Position numbers and translations under genes: made by a program. Shown here in pieces: positions 13,601 through 25,855 of a stretch of DNA of 41,573 nucleotides (the first letter of the stretch is position 1; every line of letters starts with the position of its first letter). The DNA is from Ichthyophonus hoferi (Eukaryota; Opisthokonta; Ichthyosporea; Ichthyophonida; Ichthyophonidae): contig NAOQ01000097.1 of NCBI GenBank assembly GCA_002751075.1, positions 13,751-55,323 of the forward strand, in the 5' to 3' direction. The notes under the pieces were generated by a model, which was not told the origin of the DNA, did not search any database, and worked only from the letters and a program-made list of their open reading frames with translations.

Positions 13601-16600
13601 ATTCCTCTTCTCCGTGCAATAATAATCGTATATTAAATATATTATATATATCAAACATATCGGAAGACTGTATTTTACACTACATACATATAATGTAATT
13701 ATGCCTACTTATTTATGTTTCCTGGTCTAAATTTCCTATATTCCTTTCCAATAATATATATATATATATAACCTTTTTAAATATACATATTGAGTCATTA
13801 ATTAATATTTATTACTTCAATCCCATGGCAGTTCTTGGATGCTAGTATGGTGGGCACAGACAAGATACCAGCCTTTATCAAGGACTATAAGGAACATCAC
13901 AAAGACACTTCAGGTGCTTACCCCTGTGGCTGCCTATTAACTATTAACTTGTATTATGATATGGTGTGGCTTTTTATGATTAGATATGAAATGTTATGTT
14001 GTTTGTATTTTGTTATGTTATGTTCTGCTATGTTGTGTTATATTGTATTATGCTATGTTATATTATATTATGCTCTGTTGCTATGTTATTTCATGTTATT
14101 ATCTGTTACGTTATGAATTTGAGTGATATGATATATTATGATATACTGGGATATAATAGTTTATTCGCATGTATTCATATAGGTGGATATTTTTCTATTC
14201 CAATTATATCTTGTTAATTATTACGATTATTACGTGGATGTTTAAGTAATTGCGTCATTTTTGTTTGATATATTCCCTGCTATATTTCTCATTTGGGCAG
14301 TTTCTCTTTATAAGAAATGGGTAATTTAAAGTATTTTTTTCTATTGGTTTCTATGTAATATAACGTCTTAAGATGTGCAACAAATTATTTAATTGAGGAA
14401 TATTATGCTACTATTATATTATTATACTATCGTGCAATTTTATACTATGTCAGCATTTTATTATTACCAATATGTGACACCATTTCTAGTTCTCTTTATC
14501 CCTTTCCTTTTTCTTATTCACTTCTTCACCCCGGTACTGTGTAGCTTGAAAGTATAAAAATTTAAACTTTAATCTAAATATATTCACCCAATGGTAATAC
14601 ACAAAAGGCATTATTTTATCTAACCCAATAAATTTTAACCAATGACTAGTAATGGTATTAGCATTTGATTAACAATACTATGGCTTTTTGTATTTATGAA
14701 TTTAATCCTATGAAATTATTGGTCAGTCTCTATTTCTATACAATCACTTTTCTTACAAGAACTCACCATTACTATGCTGGTGCCCAATCTATATATTATT
14801 GCTATTGCATTGGTTATTTCTATTAATTTCCTGCAATGCAGTTCATTTCACCGTTATTTTGGATGAGGAACATATGAGAATCTGTGAGGCTGACTTAATG
14901 AAGAAGTTTAAATTGGATACTTCGATCAGGTATGATGATTTGTCTACCCTAGAAATATATTTTTTAACTAGCTATAAATAGAATGATATATATGTATCTT
15001 TCATTGTATCTTTTTTTGTGGTCTCTGTATCAAGTATTTAATTTCTTTTTCCTTTTCAGTCGTTTGCTACTCCTCGATTCTTCCGATTTTTAATTCATAT
15101 TATTTTTAATTACATTAAACAGTAACATATCATAAATGTCAATATTTATGCCATGTTAATGTTTCTATCACCACAGCACTAGCAACATGGTTCTATTTGA
15201 TCAGCAAGGACGTATTAAGAAGTATTCTTCTCCTTTAGAGGTATGTAACCTTTTATTTCTGTGTATAGTATCCAATTTATTTTACTCTATACATATATAT
15301 ATACATATATATAGTTCTTTTCTTGCATAATAACTTGTTTCTGTCGTAATATGAAGTAAATCTCTTCTTTGAAAGCATACAACACTTTATTTCTTGTGTG
15401 GCATTCTGCAATTTTACTTTCTCGATATCAATATATATATATATATATATATATAAATTATATTCAACCAGTAATTGAAATCATTTTAACGTTAATCTAT
15501 ATTTCTGACCAGTTATATAACTCCATTGTTATGAGTTGTTTGCTCGGTTTATATATTGTCAACGCATTCTCAACCCATCTATGGTATTAGTCATTATACA
15601 TATACATTGTTTATTGACATTTTTGTTATTTGGATCTCTTATTATCTTATATAGACAATCATCTTTACATTTAGCTATTATCCAATTAAAAAATTATCTT
15701 AAAATTGATTGAAATCATTAGCTACCTAAGACACGTCTCAGTAAAACCATTCATATTACTGATTTTTGTTGTAACTTTTTATTGGCTACAGATCATTGAT
15801 GAATTCTACTTGATCCGCCTCAACCTATATCAGAAGCGTAAGGCTTACCTTGTAGATCGACTAACAGAGGTGTGTAATACCCTATATATTTATATGTAAA
15901 TCTTGTTTTCTTCTTCTTTCTCTTTTTTTTCTCTTTCTTTTTCTCTTTTTTCTTTCTTTCTCTCTCTCTTTCTCTCTCCATATATATATATATATATCCC
16001 TACTTTGGTGTATCTCTTTCCCTTTCATCGTAATTCCTATCATTAATGATATCAATAGCATTTTTCTGCCTTTCTCAGCTGTATAATAACACCCTATGGC
16101 TCTATAATATATATTACCTGTATTGTCTATTTCTATTTTTTTTTCCTTTCTTGACAATTAGCTAACCACAGGAATATGAGCGCCTTGATAACAAGGTCCG
16201 ATTTATTTTGGCTATTATTAGTGGCGGTAAGTCACGCAACCAACTAACCATCCATGTCTCTTTTGTTTTTTATTTGTATGAATTGTGTATATAAATCTTG
16301 TTTCTTATGTAGTTCTAAACAGGTCAATATATGTTACATATATGATAATAGGATTAATTCCGTATATATAATTAATAGATTTATGCATATGTATGTATGC
16401 ATATATATATGTATGTACGCATGTATACGAATGTGATAATATGTAATATAGTATCGTATATTGTGAGATTCCATATGAGCCCCCAACATTGACTATTGGT
16501 CCCTATATATGGTAGAGTTTTAACATGGATATATTTACACTCAGATATTATCATTAATAATCGTAAGAAGCAGGATATTCTGAACGAATTGAAAGCAAAG

Positions 16601-19600
16601 AAATATCGTACTTTCTTTAAAAAAAACAAGGAGAAAAAAGAGGTATAATTATGCCATTATTATTCTATCTATCTGTATGTCTATCTGTCTGCTTTGCTTA
16701 ATTTACTTTTATTTTTTGTGTGTATTTTTGTAATAGATAGATTATAATTTGTATACTTATCGGCTATTATGGTACTTACTGATTAACGTAGCGTATTAAC
16801 TGGGTTGATTGGATAAGTATATGTACATGTTTAGGCAAGTGTATATGTAGCTGTATATGTATACCTATATGTATATTGTTAACGGTAATATGTGGGTGTC
16901 TAACCTACGTTATGTGATTACCCTTACCCCCTGTATATGTTACCGCAATGTATATATGTGAGTAGGTGTGCGGGTATAATTGTTGGTAGATTCTTCTGGA
17001 AAACATATGGATATAGTTTTTTTTTACTAATTTCCTTTTTATATCTATATATGGGTGTGTTTATGTGTATAACATTTATTACATTGTTTCAAATATATTT
17101 TTGCTATTTTTTTTTGATAACTAGTAACAGTCAATGAAAATTAATGAGTCATTGCTAACCAACCAATATTTACCAATAATAAGCAATAATAGTCTATGTT
17201 AGTAATAATAACTTATACTAGCCATTAGCAAATAGTAACTATTAATAAGAACCAATAAGAACATGTATTAGGATCTATTAACCAATAATAACACGGTATA
17301 TATTACCAGGAGACGGATGTGGACAGTGAGAGTGAAGAGGGCACTCTCTCTGCGGGTTATGATTATCTCATGAGCATGGCCCTGTGGACTCTTACTATGG
17401 AGAAAGTCAAACAGATTGAGGTATACATAAGCATGCATATATTCATACAGCTTAATGCCTTACTATCATTGGTTAATATGTGGATTTAAAATGCTATAAT
17501 ATAGATATACTTATGCGTATATATATATATATACGTGTATGTATATATGTATTTATGTATGTTTCTGTGTATGTGGTTGAACATTGACTTTAGAATGATT
17601 CTCCTTCTCTCCCTCGAACTCATACCTTATTTCTTATTTACTATTTTTCCTTGGGTTACATTGCAAGATAATCTGTCATAGTCTATATATATATATATAT
17701 TCCAATTCCTCAACCTGGTCTTCACAATCCCCTCTGATGTCTCAGATTACAATCTATTGAGAGATAAATAGAAAAGTTTTTTTTTTTTCTTTTTTTTTTT
17801 TTTCTTTCTTTTTTTTTGTGTTTGGTTTTGTTCTGAATTAGTACAAAAACGCTACCAAGAAATAGGTGGAAAAAGTGATTGTGTTTGTGTACGGCTGCAT
17901 TCATTTCTCTATCTCCCTCCCTCTTTATCTAACTCCCTCTATGCACTCTTTCTCTATCTTTTACTGTAACTCAGACTGAACGTGACGGTAAGGCCCAAGA
18001 GTTAGAGGAGCTGCTCGGTAAGACACCTCAGATGCTATGGGAGACTGACTTGGACATGGCCTTGGCTGTACGTTAACATTAACCTTAATTCCATATATTT
18101 ATACCCACCCTATACCTGCTTGAATTATTGTTTAGTGTATACTATATATAAATGTAAGATGTTTTTTGTTGGTATTGAATGCCCTTGTTGGTGTATAATG
18201 AATTATTTATATATTAGTTTTATATTTACCTTTTTATCTGTATTTTCGTTTACATATATGCCCCTTCTGACTGACTCAATTAAACCTTTTCTTTTAAATA
18301 TTAATAAATGTCTAATAATATAATGAACCACCGCTAAAGCTAATTTTTTATTGGTGTTTTATAGGCAATAATTGCTCAGGAGGAGCAAGAGAAATTGGAT
18401 GCATCATTGGTCATTAAAAAGAAGCCCGGCAAAGGTATGAACCTGTTTTTCTATTAGTTTAGTATGATAATTTATTTTATTTTTCTATGTTGATTGGTCT
18501 GGTCTGTTCTAGCTCATCTCTACTTTTTTTTTAACATATGCAATTTCTTTCTTTCTTTCTTTCTCTATTCTTTGTTTTATAATAATATAGTTTAGTATGC
18601 TATGATATAACATAGTCTAATATGGTATACTATGGTATTATAAAGTATAATATAATATAGTCTAATATGGTGTAATATAATATAACATGGCATAATATGG
18701 TAATAATATGATATGATATAGTATAATATAGTATCATTTGGGTTAATATGGCTTGATATAGTGTGATATAGTATAGTATTAGTAATAATATTGTTCATGC
18801 AATAGCAGGTAGGGCTATAAAGAAGGCCGCTTCAGATGATGATATGGACTGGGATGCCCCTAAGCCTAAACAGCCTGCCAAGCCTCGCAAGCCCGCAGCA
18901 GCTCCGGTGAGTGTAATTAATGGCCCCTAGTCAGAATGACCTTACACACTACATTCATTTGCTTCCATCGTGTTATATATATACACTGTCTTATATATAA
19001 ATAGGTAATACTTATGTACATGCTTGATTTAGTTAATAAACCCAGATGCTATTAAGTATTAATTACTAACCATTATTCATGTCCTGGCTTTAAATGCAAA
19101 TACTTGAAAATGTTTTTTAAAAGCATTTAACTAGAATATCTGACTGATATATATCCAACTTATTTTAAAAGTCTAGCAGTCCTGACCTTTATACAATCAT
19201 CACGCTAGTTTAGTTTTATTCATCCAATGGTTTGACAATTATAATTTAGGTATTGCCTGGTTCTAACATAATCTTGTTTTCTTTTAATTTTCATATCCAA
19301 TTAGTCGGCTACTATAAAATCCGAACCTACCATAAAATCTGAACCAGTAGCCTCTAAGGAATCGGTTTCCCCTAAGGCGAAACCTGCCGCACCGAAGACA
19401 AGTATAGTGGTATGTACTGGTGTAGTTCTATACCTCTATATATTCTTGTATCATTACGTATTGGTTTTTGTCCTATTATTTTTTTGCTCTCAAACAATAT
19501 CCAATAATATTTTTTTCTTAAAACAGTATCTATAAGTGTCTATTCCCTCTTGGCAGCCCAATCATATTGCTTCTATAAATTTAACCTAAATTCATGTGTG

Positions 19601-21309
19601 GATAGTACAGAGGTTTATTTAAATATTAAGCAACTTGGATCTGTCAATAAATATTGTGATAATAATTCATATATCTTATTCTATAGTAATGATTCATTAG
19701 AGTTATTTTTTTTACATTGATTGACTATTGGTGTTTAGCTAGTTATTGATTGATCATTTGTTGAGTTTTGGTCTTGTATTTATCAATTAATGGTTTATGG
19801 TTATTAATTTATGTTTATTGATGATTTAGCTAATACACTTAGCCTATCCGTTTATTCTTTCCTTCATATATATATATAGCTATGCATACTTTAATAATAC
19901 TAATATAAATAAAATCAATCTATCTCACCGCCCTGCCTACTGTGTATTCCAGTTTAATTAACGCAATCTGATTCTTTTCTTCCACTCATTTCTTTCTTTT
20001 AAATTTTAATATAATAGGACCAGCTCAAGGCAGCCCAGAAGGTTCGTTGCTCTAACTATGTGTTCTATTGATCACATATATAAAGATAGGTAGATGGGTA
20101 TATAGGTAGATATATATATAAAGGGAAGAACAAGATATTGGGGGGTGAGGGGGTTACCTGCACTGCATACGTGATGATGGGGTTTTATATTGAAATTCTC
20201 GAGTTGGTTGTAATAGTATTAACATACCTGCTCTCTCTGCATATAGTCTGCCACATCCAAGGCCAAAATGTCGTCGGCTGTTGTTTCAAGTGACGTAAGT
20301 GGTATAATATGATTGCTTGTGGGCTTCCTGAATAGGAATTCTTTTTAGAAATACATAGTTTAGTACAGCCAATCATGTATATCTAGCTCTATTCTAATTT
20401 TTGAATAAATCTTTTCAAATATTTTAATTTTTTTGACGAATATTTTTTGCTATTTAACATTTTAGTCTATATTAATATAGATAGATATATTTAGATATAG
20501 ATATAAATATCGTACTACTATACCTGTATGGGTATAGCCTTATGTCATCCCTATCATTTTTCCATTCTCTCCTACTCCTACTCTCGTTTGGAAGACATCA
20601 TTGATCCTACGAACACTTTGCAATATATTTTTCTAAGCAGTACAACCAAGAATTAAAATTTATTTATTAATACGGTGCAGTGATTGGTCGTGAACTTTAT
20701 GATTCCTTTAATTAATTCCTTTATGTACCCTACAGGATAGTGACGATGATATGATGCCCTCCCTTTTCTCTCGCCTCTCTGCTGCAGCAAAGGTAATTGC
20801 CTGAAATTATTTTTGCATGGACCCTCCTGTATCTCTCTCTCTTTATATATATATATGTATATGCAGACATTTCTTTTTATTTGTCTTTTTGGTTTTTTCT
20901 TATGGGGCTCTCTCTTTTCTTTTTGCTGTTATCATATGCACTTTTTTAAATTTCAGCCAATGGTTTCCTACTTGCTGCTTTTAACGTGGTAGTATACTAT
21001 ACCATACTGTATTATTGGCCATTCCAAAGCGTTTATATATGGGTATGTATATCATATCTCGTGGTATATTATACACATTGTTAATAACATATTCTATACA
21101 CCGTCATAATAAATTAATTTGCTCATCCTTAGATACATTTTTAATTATTTCCCATCAATCGTTCATTAGGCTAAACCCAAGTCAGCCAAGAAAGCGATTA
21201 AGGCCGAACCTGCAACCAGTGAAGTATGTTATCGTTAGTATGAGTATGAGTGATTACATAATGCTCTATTGTATAAATATTATTATGTATCCAGATAAGC
21301 ACATGTCTG

Positions 21310-21342
<33 letters not shown>

Positions 21343-24300
21343 GCGTGTCTAAATATGTGTCTTCTTATTCTTGTATTCAATTTTATGTGAGATCGTATAT
21401 AAAAATAATAGTATGCATAGGAGTATATCTTTATTGCGTTGTACCTCTTCTATTTCTATTACGTAGTACACGATATATGTCTATCTTTCCATCTATCCAA
21501 TCTCCTCTCATGTTTCTTCTGTGTTAAGATGCTATTGGTCGTTAGTATTATCATCAGACATTGGTCTAATGTGATTGGTCACCTAGTCTGATGCCGTTGG
21601 AGATGCTCCCAAGGGAATGGCTGCAATTTTTGCCTCCAAGAAGAAGGTACTGTTACATCCAATTATTGCTGTTCTTTACGTATATCTCTTATTCATTGGT
21701 ATTATTGTCATGTATCTATTTGCCCCCTATTTGCCCCTCTCCACACTTATCCTGGCTGTTATTCCTATTGTTATGGTTAACGTCAATTGATTTTATAAGT
21801 CTATAACTATATGGATTAAATCATCCTATCTATTGAATATCCAATAAGTTAAGGACATTAAAATAGCCAACCTAGTGTCAATATTCCATTTTAAGATGTT
21901 TTCCTGGCCCTTTTAAAGGTTTTGATTTAAGAAATTTGTATATCATTTTGATTGACTGATTTTACAACGTATAATGCTGGCTGTCAATTTAACTTGTGAT
22001 AATTTATACCTAACATTAAACAGATACCAGACATGCATATAATATATGACACACTAAATTGCACTGCTTCTGTAATAGACCGACATAAAAATAACTCGGC
22101 CCGTTATACTTATTCGTTCTATATTTAGCATAACTTTATGTACTATGCCATAATATGATTGGGACACTGTTAACCAGTGTTGGCTATGTGATTCAATTAA
22201 CGATCCTTCTTTTCTAGTTGACCCATGATTTAAGCCCAGCTTCCAAAAATGTGGGCCCTGGTAGAGCCAAAAAACCACGTACAGCAGATACAGGTAAGAT
22301 ATATATATATAGTGTACTGGTTTTATTCATTCATGTACCAAGTTTCTATTGGATGTGATACAATATTATGTTGACTTAATATACTTTTAATTTCATATGC
22401 TGTAACTCATTTTATGTTAACACAGTTTCAGATGATGATATTATTGATGAGAAGGATAGCGTATCTGACAATGATAGTAATGAAAAGAACAAGTAAGTCA
22501 AGTTGTATTCTTTTTCTTTTTCTTTTTTTGTCTTGGTATTTATGTATGGATCCCATGGGCACCAGGTTTACGTTATTTGGTATCATATATATCAATATAT
22601 CAAGCCATATTATATTATACCATACTATATCATATCATACCATACTATATCATTTTGTATCATACCATAATCAAGCATAGCATGTCGTATTATATTATAT
22701 AGGGTAGGAGGTTGTTTTGCTCTTGGTACTTCTGGTGATTTAATAGGTATTTTCTCTTGTTAATAGCTATATGTACGTTTCCACACACCCATCCACCTTT
22801 ATATATTCACTATATTACTATTACTATTATACATAAGATATATTGCCATAACATCCTGCATGCTATCATATATATATTATTGATATGAACACTAACTCCC
22901 TTTCTGCAGAAAGTCTACCAAGTCTGCTACGACAGCCCGAGCCAATAAGCCTAAAGCTGTGTCAAGAAAACGACTTGTATATAGCGACGATGAAAACGAG
23001 GTATACTACAATAACTATACTAATATACTAATATACCTACTACTATACCTTCACCACTATACTTACACTGTTAGAGCTATCTAGAGCTATATTATGGCTT
23101 ATACCCTTTCTATATTTATTTTCTCTTGTTTTTTTTTTATTTGCGTATAGTGGTTATTATGTTTATTTGGCGCAATTTTTTGTTGGGCCTTCCACTGCGT
23201 CTTCTATGATTTTTTTAACAATTCTTTGACATAATCAATTGGTTGATATGAAATAAAGGAAATATATAATTGGCTAAGGTATTTTTCTAACCCCATATTT
23301 CCTTTCATTACAGGATGATGCATTTAGTTTGGATGATAAGGAGGATGGGTATGTGTCCTTAGCGTGTACCAATTACCTCTGTCCTATTAATTATTAAATA
23401 ACATTATAATTATATGTATACTTACATCAATGCTATCATAAACTCTTATATACGATAGGATAGGCCATTGTTTTTCTATATGCTTCTCCATTGCAGTGTA
23501 ACTTTCGTTATAATAGTTGAACAGAGTATTATATTGCTTAATTTCTATTATATGCCCCAATTGCATGTTATAATATGTCATGCCATATCATATAGTGTCA
23601 TTACATAACGTAGCATAACTTAACATATTCTTAAAAACATTACTTAATACAACTTATACAAACGAAAATTAATAGGTACTTCATATACCCTATACCCTAT
23701 ATCTTACATACATAAATGCAGCATATATGCTTACATGATCTATACACAGTGAGTCAGACTTCAATCCATCTCCAGTGAAAACCAAAGCCAAATCTCGAGC
23801 CAAAGCGGCACCAGCGCCCAAGAAACAAGCTGGTAAACACCCTTTACTGCTTAGTTTTAGTAATATATGTTGTCTTTTTTTCTTTTTCTTTTGCATTTTT
23901 TTCTCTAAACCTTATTTGTTAGGTGGGTCTTTATATACTGTCTCATAACTATTTTATTGATTATGATCCTAATCGTTAGGTAGTTTAACCTGGTAATGCC
24001 TCTTACCACGCGAGTAGTGTTAGAGGTGTTTTCACTACTTATACTAACATTTGTAACCTTTTGGATTGTGTAATAAACTACTATTGATTTTATTATGTTA
24101 TGTGATATAATATAGTATAGTGCGATATAACTGTAAAGTAATATAATATAAGCAATATAATATAATGAAAATATTGTAAGTTTTCTTTTTATATGTCATT
24201 TTATAACAGATTAGTGCCAGATTACTTGGATTGAGTGACTATTGGTATTAATCACGGATCAGATGTGATTGTTTTTCTTTCATTAAGCCGAGAGAAACCT

Positions 24301-25536
24301 ACTATAGCCCAAAATGAGGCTATATATACAGTTAATATATCAAGAGAATGACCAGGCCCCACTGTATTTAACTCTAGGGTTATATTTCTTGTATTATCAT
24401 TGTCTGATAATGGTTCGACAAAACCAAGAATCTTGATATGATAGGTTATGGGGCAAGCTAGTGATTAATGTGCCCTCTGTACAATTGCCTGACCTGCATT
24501 AACACTGTCTCCTGTTATCATACTGTAGTGGCTGTAGAATCAAAAACTAAGCCAGCAGTGACTTCTAAGCCTAGAGGGGCAGCCGCTGCAAAGAAAAAGG
24601 CTGTGGCTAAGCCTAAGGCAGAGGCTGTATCTGAAGAAGAAGGTTAGTGTTGTATATACCATGGGTTATATGTGAATGGGATGGATTTTTGGATGCATTG
24701 GACTTGGCTTCTCTCACGCTGTCCTTTTCTACCTGCCCTTGTTTCAATACAACTATCACCTCAATCTGATTTTAAAACTGTATATCTCATTAAGGGACCT
24801 AATGTGGCAATACATGATATTAACATATAATCTTATGTTTAGTAGAAGAAGAGGATGAACAGATGGAGGTGGAGGAGGAAGTAAAGACAAGAGGAAGGGA
24901 AACACGTAGAAGAGCTCCTGTAAAATACAAAGAGGATGAGGTATGTATGTGGTGTTTGCTTTATAGTCTGTACATCATTCATGCCTTTAGATATGTTTTA
25001 TGTAACTGCCTATCTAATACATTAATGTGGAGAGTATACACTGACTAAGAGAGGTAAGTAAGGGAATGGATGAGGTTAGTAACTTTTGGTCGGCTTCTTC
25101 ATTTGTTAGCCTAATATATATATATATACAATTAGGTTCATGATCTATACTTGACATAACAGCTGTCTCTCTCCTTCCTTCTCACTCTTTCTCGCTCTTT
25201 CTAGCTCTCCCTCCATTTTATAATAATGTTTGTTTGACACTTAACCCTCATTCTTACATATATGGCTAGTCTATATTTTGAATGAATTTCAACAAGTCTA
25301 GGGTTTCAATCCACAAAACCTTTCTTTTACCTAAATATGGTTTTGCTTTCTCTGTTGTTTGTACATTTACATTTACCTATCTTTATTCCTATCTATATGA
25401 TATTTCCATAGTTTGAATAGCCAAGAGAAAGAATGAAAAATTATTTCTACTCTTTTCTCATACTTTTTTAAAAAAACTACAGAGCGATAATGATCAGGGA
25501 GATGACTCAGACTTTAACTTGTCTGACATGGACTAA
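241..25536 (+). CDS. TOP2: DNA topoisomerase II, 5' partial, 50 exons
   Basis: Type IIA topoisomerase: cuts both strands of one duplex, passes a second through and reseals, using ATP; nuclear, needed for chromosome decatenation and condensation. Fifty exons join in one frame to give 1,405 residues (numbered here from the first whole codon in the window). Visible in order: ATP-binding loop [10 protein letters not shown] (residues 31-40), QTK loop (248-250), TOPRIM EGDSAK (332-337) and DQDHDGS (409-415), GyrA-like core with catalytic Tyr673 in PRYIYT, and a Lys/Ser/acidic tail from about 1050. Compared with animal and yeast enzymes, about 105-130 N-terminal residues lie upstream of the window, so full length would be near 1,500, the usual size. 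The first exon begins after a TATATACAG acceptor with two bases of a split codon, so it is not the start of the gene. Exon coordinates are in the domain entries. Identity is certain; individual borders rest on GT/GC-AG sites plus family alignment. Confidence 0.97.
6221..6305. repeat. Degenerate ACCATACCAT-type repeat in TOP2 intron 13
   Basis: CAACATAATACAACATGATACCATACC and similar units; on this strand the run has C but little G. It is the reverse-complement form of the TATGGTA units at 18590-18790. Confidence 0.6.
7082..7557 (+). other. GC-AG intron in TOP2
   Basis: The upstream exon ends AAAG and the intron starts GCAGGT; the acceptor is GGTGCAG. Only this border keeps the invariant KYYKGLGTS in frame. 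The nearby GT at 7086 puts the downstream exon in the wrong frame. The donor otherwise matches the usual consensus (AG before, G at +5, T at +6), as is typical of GC donors. It is the only non-GT donor among the 49 TOP2 introns. Confidence 0.85.
8490..8513. repeat. (TA)n microsatellite
   Basis: Pure TA run in TOP2 intron 18. Shorter TA runs occur in most TOP2 introns, for example 15430-15455 and 17517-17532. Confidence 0.95.
11820..12290. repeat. Degenerate TATAATATGGTA-type repeat in TOP2 intron 24
   Basis: Long stretch of diverged units such as ATAATATGGAATAA and GTATAGTAAAGCATAGTATGG filling most of the intron between 11495 and 12317. G-containing, C-poor on the + strand. Confidence 0.5.
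13938..14160. repeat. Degenerate TATGTTATG repeat in TOP2 intron 27
   Basis: Tandem diverged TATGTTATGTT, TATGCTATGTT and TATATTATG units at the start of the intron, then a gradual change into unordered AT-rich DNA. Confidence 0.65.
15903..15979. repeat. Pyrimidine-only tract in TOP2 intron 30
   Basis: Nearly 80 bases of almost pure T/C (TTCTTTCTC-type units) followed by a TA run. Lies well before the true acceptor at 16171. Confidence 0.85.
17777..17817. repeat. Poly-T tract in TOP2 intron 33
   Basis: Long T run broken by single C residues. Confidence 0.85.
18590..18790. repeat. Degenerate TATGGTATAATATAG minisatellite in TOP2 intron 35
   Basis: About 200 bases of diverged units (TAATATGGTATAC, TATGGTGTAATATAA, GATATAGTATAATATAG). 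The + strand has G but almost no C. Confidence 0.7.
21312..21340. repeat. (TATG)n microsatellite
   Basis: About seven TATG units in TOP2 intron 41. Confidence 0.9.
22590..22690. repeat. Degenerate CATACCATAC/ATATCATA repeat in TOP2 intron 44
   Basis: Units such as TATACCATACTATATCATATC in the C-containing orientation. Confidence 0.6.
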
Positions 25537-25845
25537 ACCATAGCAATGTGCAAACATAACCAACATTCATGTATATATATATCATCTTAATGAGGCTGTC
25601 AGTAGTCTGATTGATTGGGTGATACCATGTAATATATGATATGAAACTGTAAAGAATATATAAAATGGTGAATAGTAAGATAAGTTTTATCTTGTACTAT
25701 GTATAATGATAAACAATTTTACAACCTTAAATTATTATATTACCTGTAACGATTACTGTGAGATATGTTTCTAGATATATATATGAATTTATTTGTGAAG
25801 GATGTCCAGGCAGGCACTCTCAATGGGTTAAATGTTTGCAAAAAT

Positions 25846-25851
25846 AATAAA
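25846..25851 (+). promoter_or_regulatory. Possible TOP2 polyadenylation signal (AATAAA)
   Basis: An AATAAA hexamer lies 310 bases after the TOP2 stop codon. The stretch 25537-25845 has no open frame and would be 3' UTR. In such AT-rich DNA the hexamer is common by chance, so this is a suggestion only. Confidence 0.4.
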
Positions 25852-25855
25852 TATA

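Larger units (their letters stand above)
8113..17420 (+). other. TOP2: TOP2 exons 18-33: DNA gate, catalytic Tyr, tower, coiled coil
   Basis: Exons 8113-8179, 8687-8764, 9003-9123, 9461-9625, 9818-9921, 10361-10425, 11432-11495, 12317-12378, 13229-13333, 13832-13913, 14842-14929, 15177-15240, 15792-15869, 16172-16226, 16545-16642 and 17310-17420. [18 protein letters not shown] opens the winged-helix region. SYHHGEQ and [18 protein letters not shown] follow. The DNA-attacking tyrosine is codon TAC 9819-9821 (residue 673), the first whole codon of its exon. Later landmarks are [31 protein letters not shown] and [15 protein letters not shown]. Exon 32 is Lys-rich ([12 protein letters not shown]) and exon 33 gives [17 protein letters not shown], the conserved end of the coiled-coil/C-gate. 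The linker [11 protein letters not shown] before YSDF is short, as in fungal and plant enzymes, not long as in human. Confidence 0.94.
17975..25536 (+). other. TOP2: TOP2 exons 34-50: end of core and C-terminal regulatory tail
   Basis: Exons 17975-18067, 18365-18434, 18809-18906, 19305-19409, 20018-20041, 20247-20294, 20736-20792, 21170-21223, 21587-21646, 22218-22293, 22426-22492, 22910-23000, 23314-23348, 23750-23832, 24529-24642, 24843-24940 and 25483-25536. The first encodes [17 protein letters not shown], the last well-conserved core block. From about residue 1050 the protein is probably disordered: Lys/Pro/Ala-rich stretches alternate with acidic Ser patches ([26 protein letters not shown]) that fit casein kinase 2 sites. 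The end is [10 protein letters not shown] then TAA. By analogy this tail carries nuclear localisation and chromatin targeting. Small-exon borders here depend on phase and splice sites only, because the tail is poorly conserved. Confidence 0.85.

Noticed and set aside
21015-21527. 170-residue plus-strand frame, the longest in the window
   Set aside because: It spans a TOP2 intron, exon 41 in the wrong frame, and the TATG repeat; it gives [14 protein letters not shown] repeat translation.
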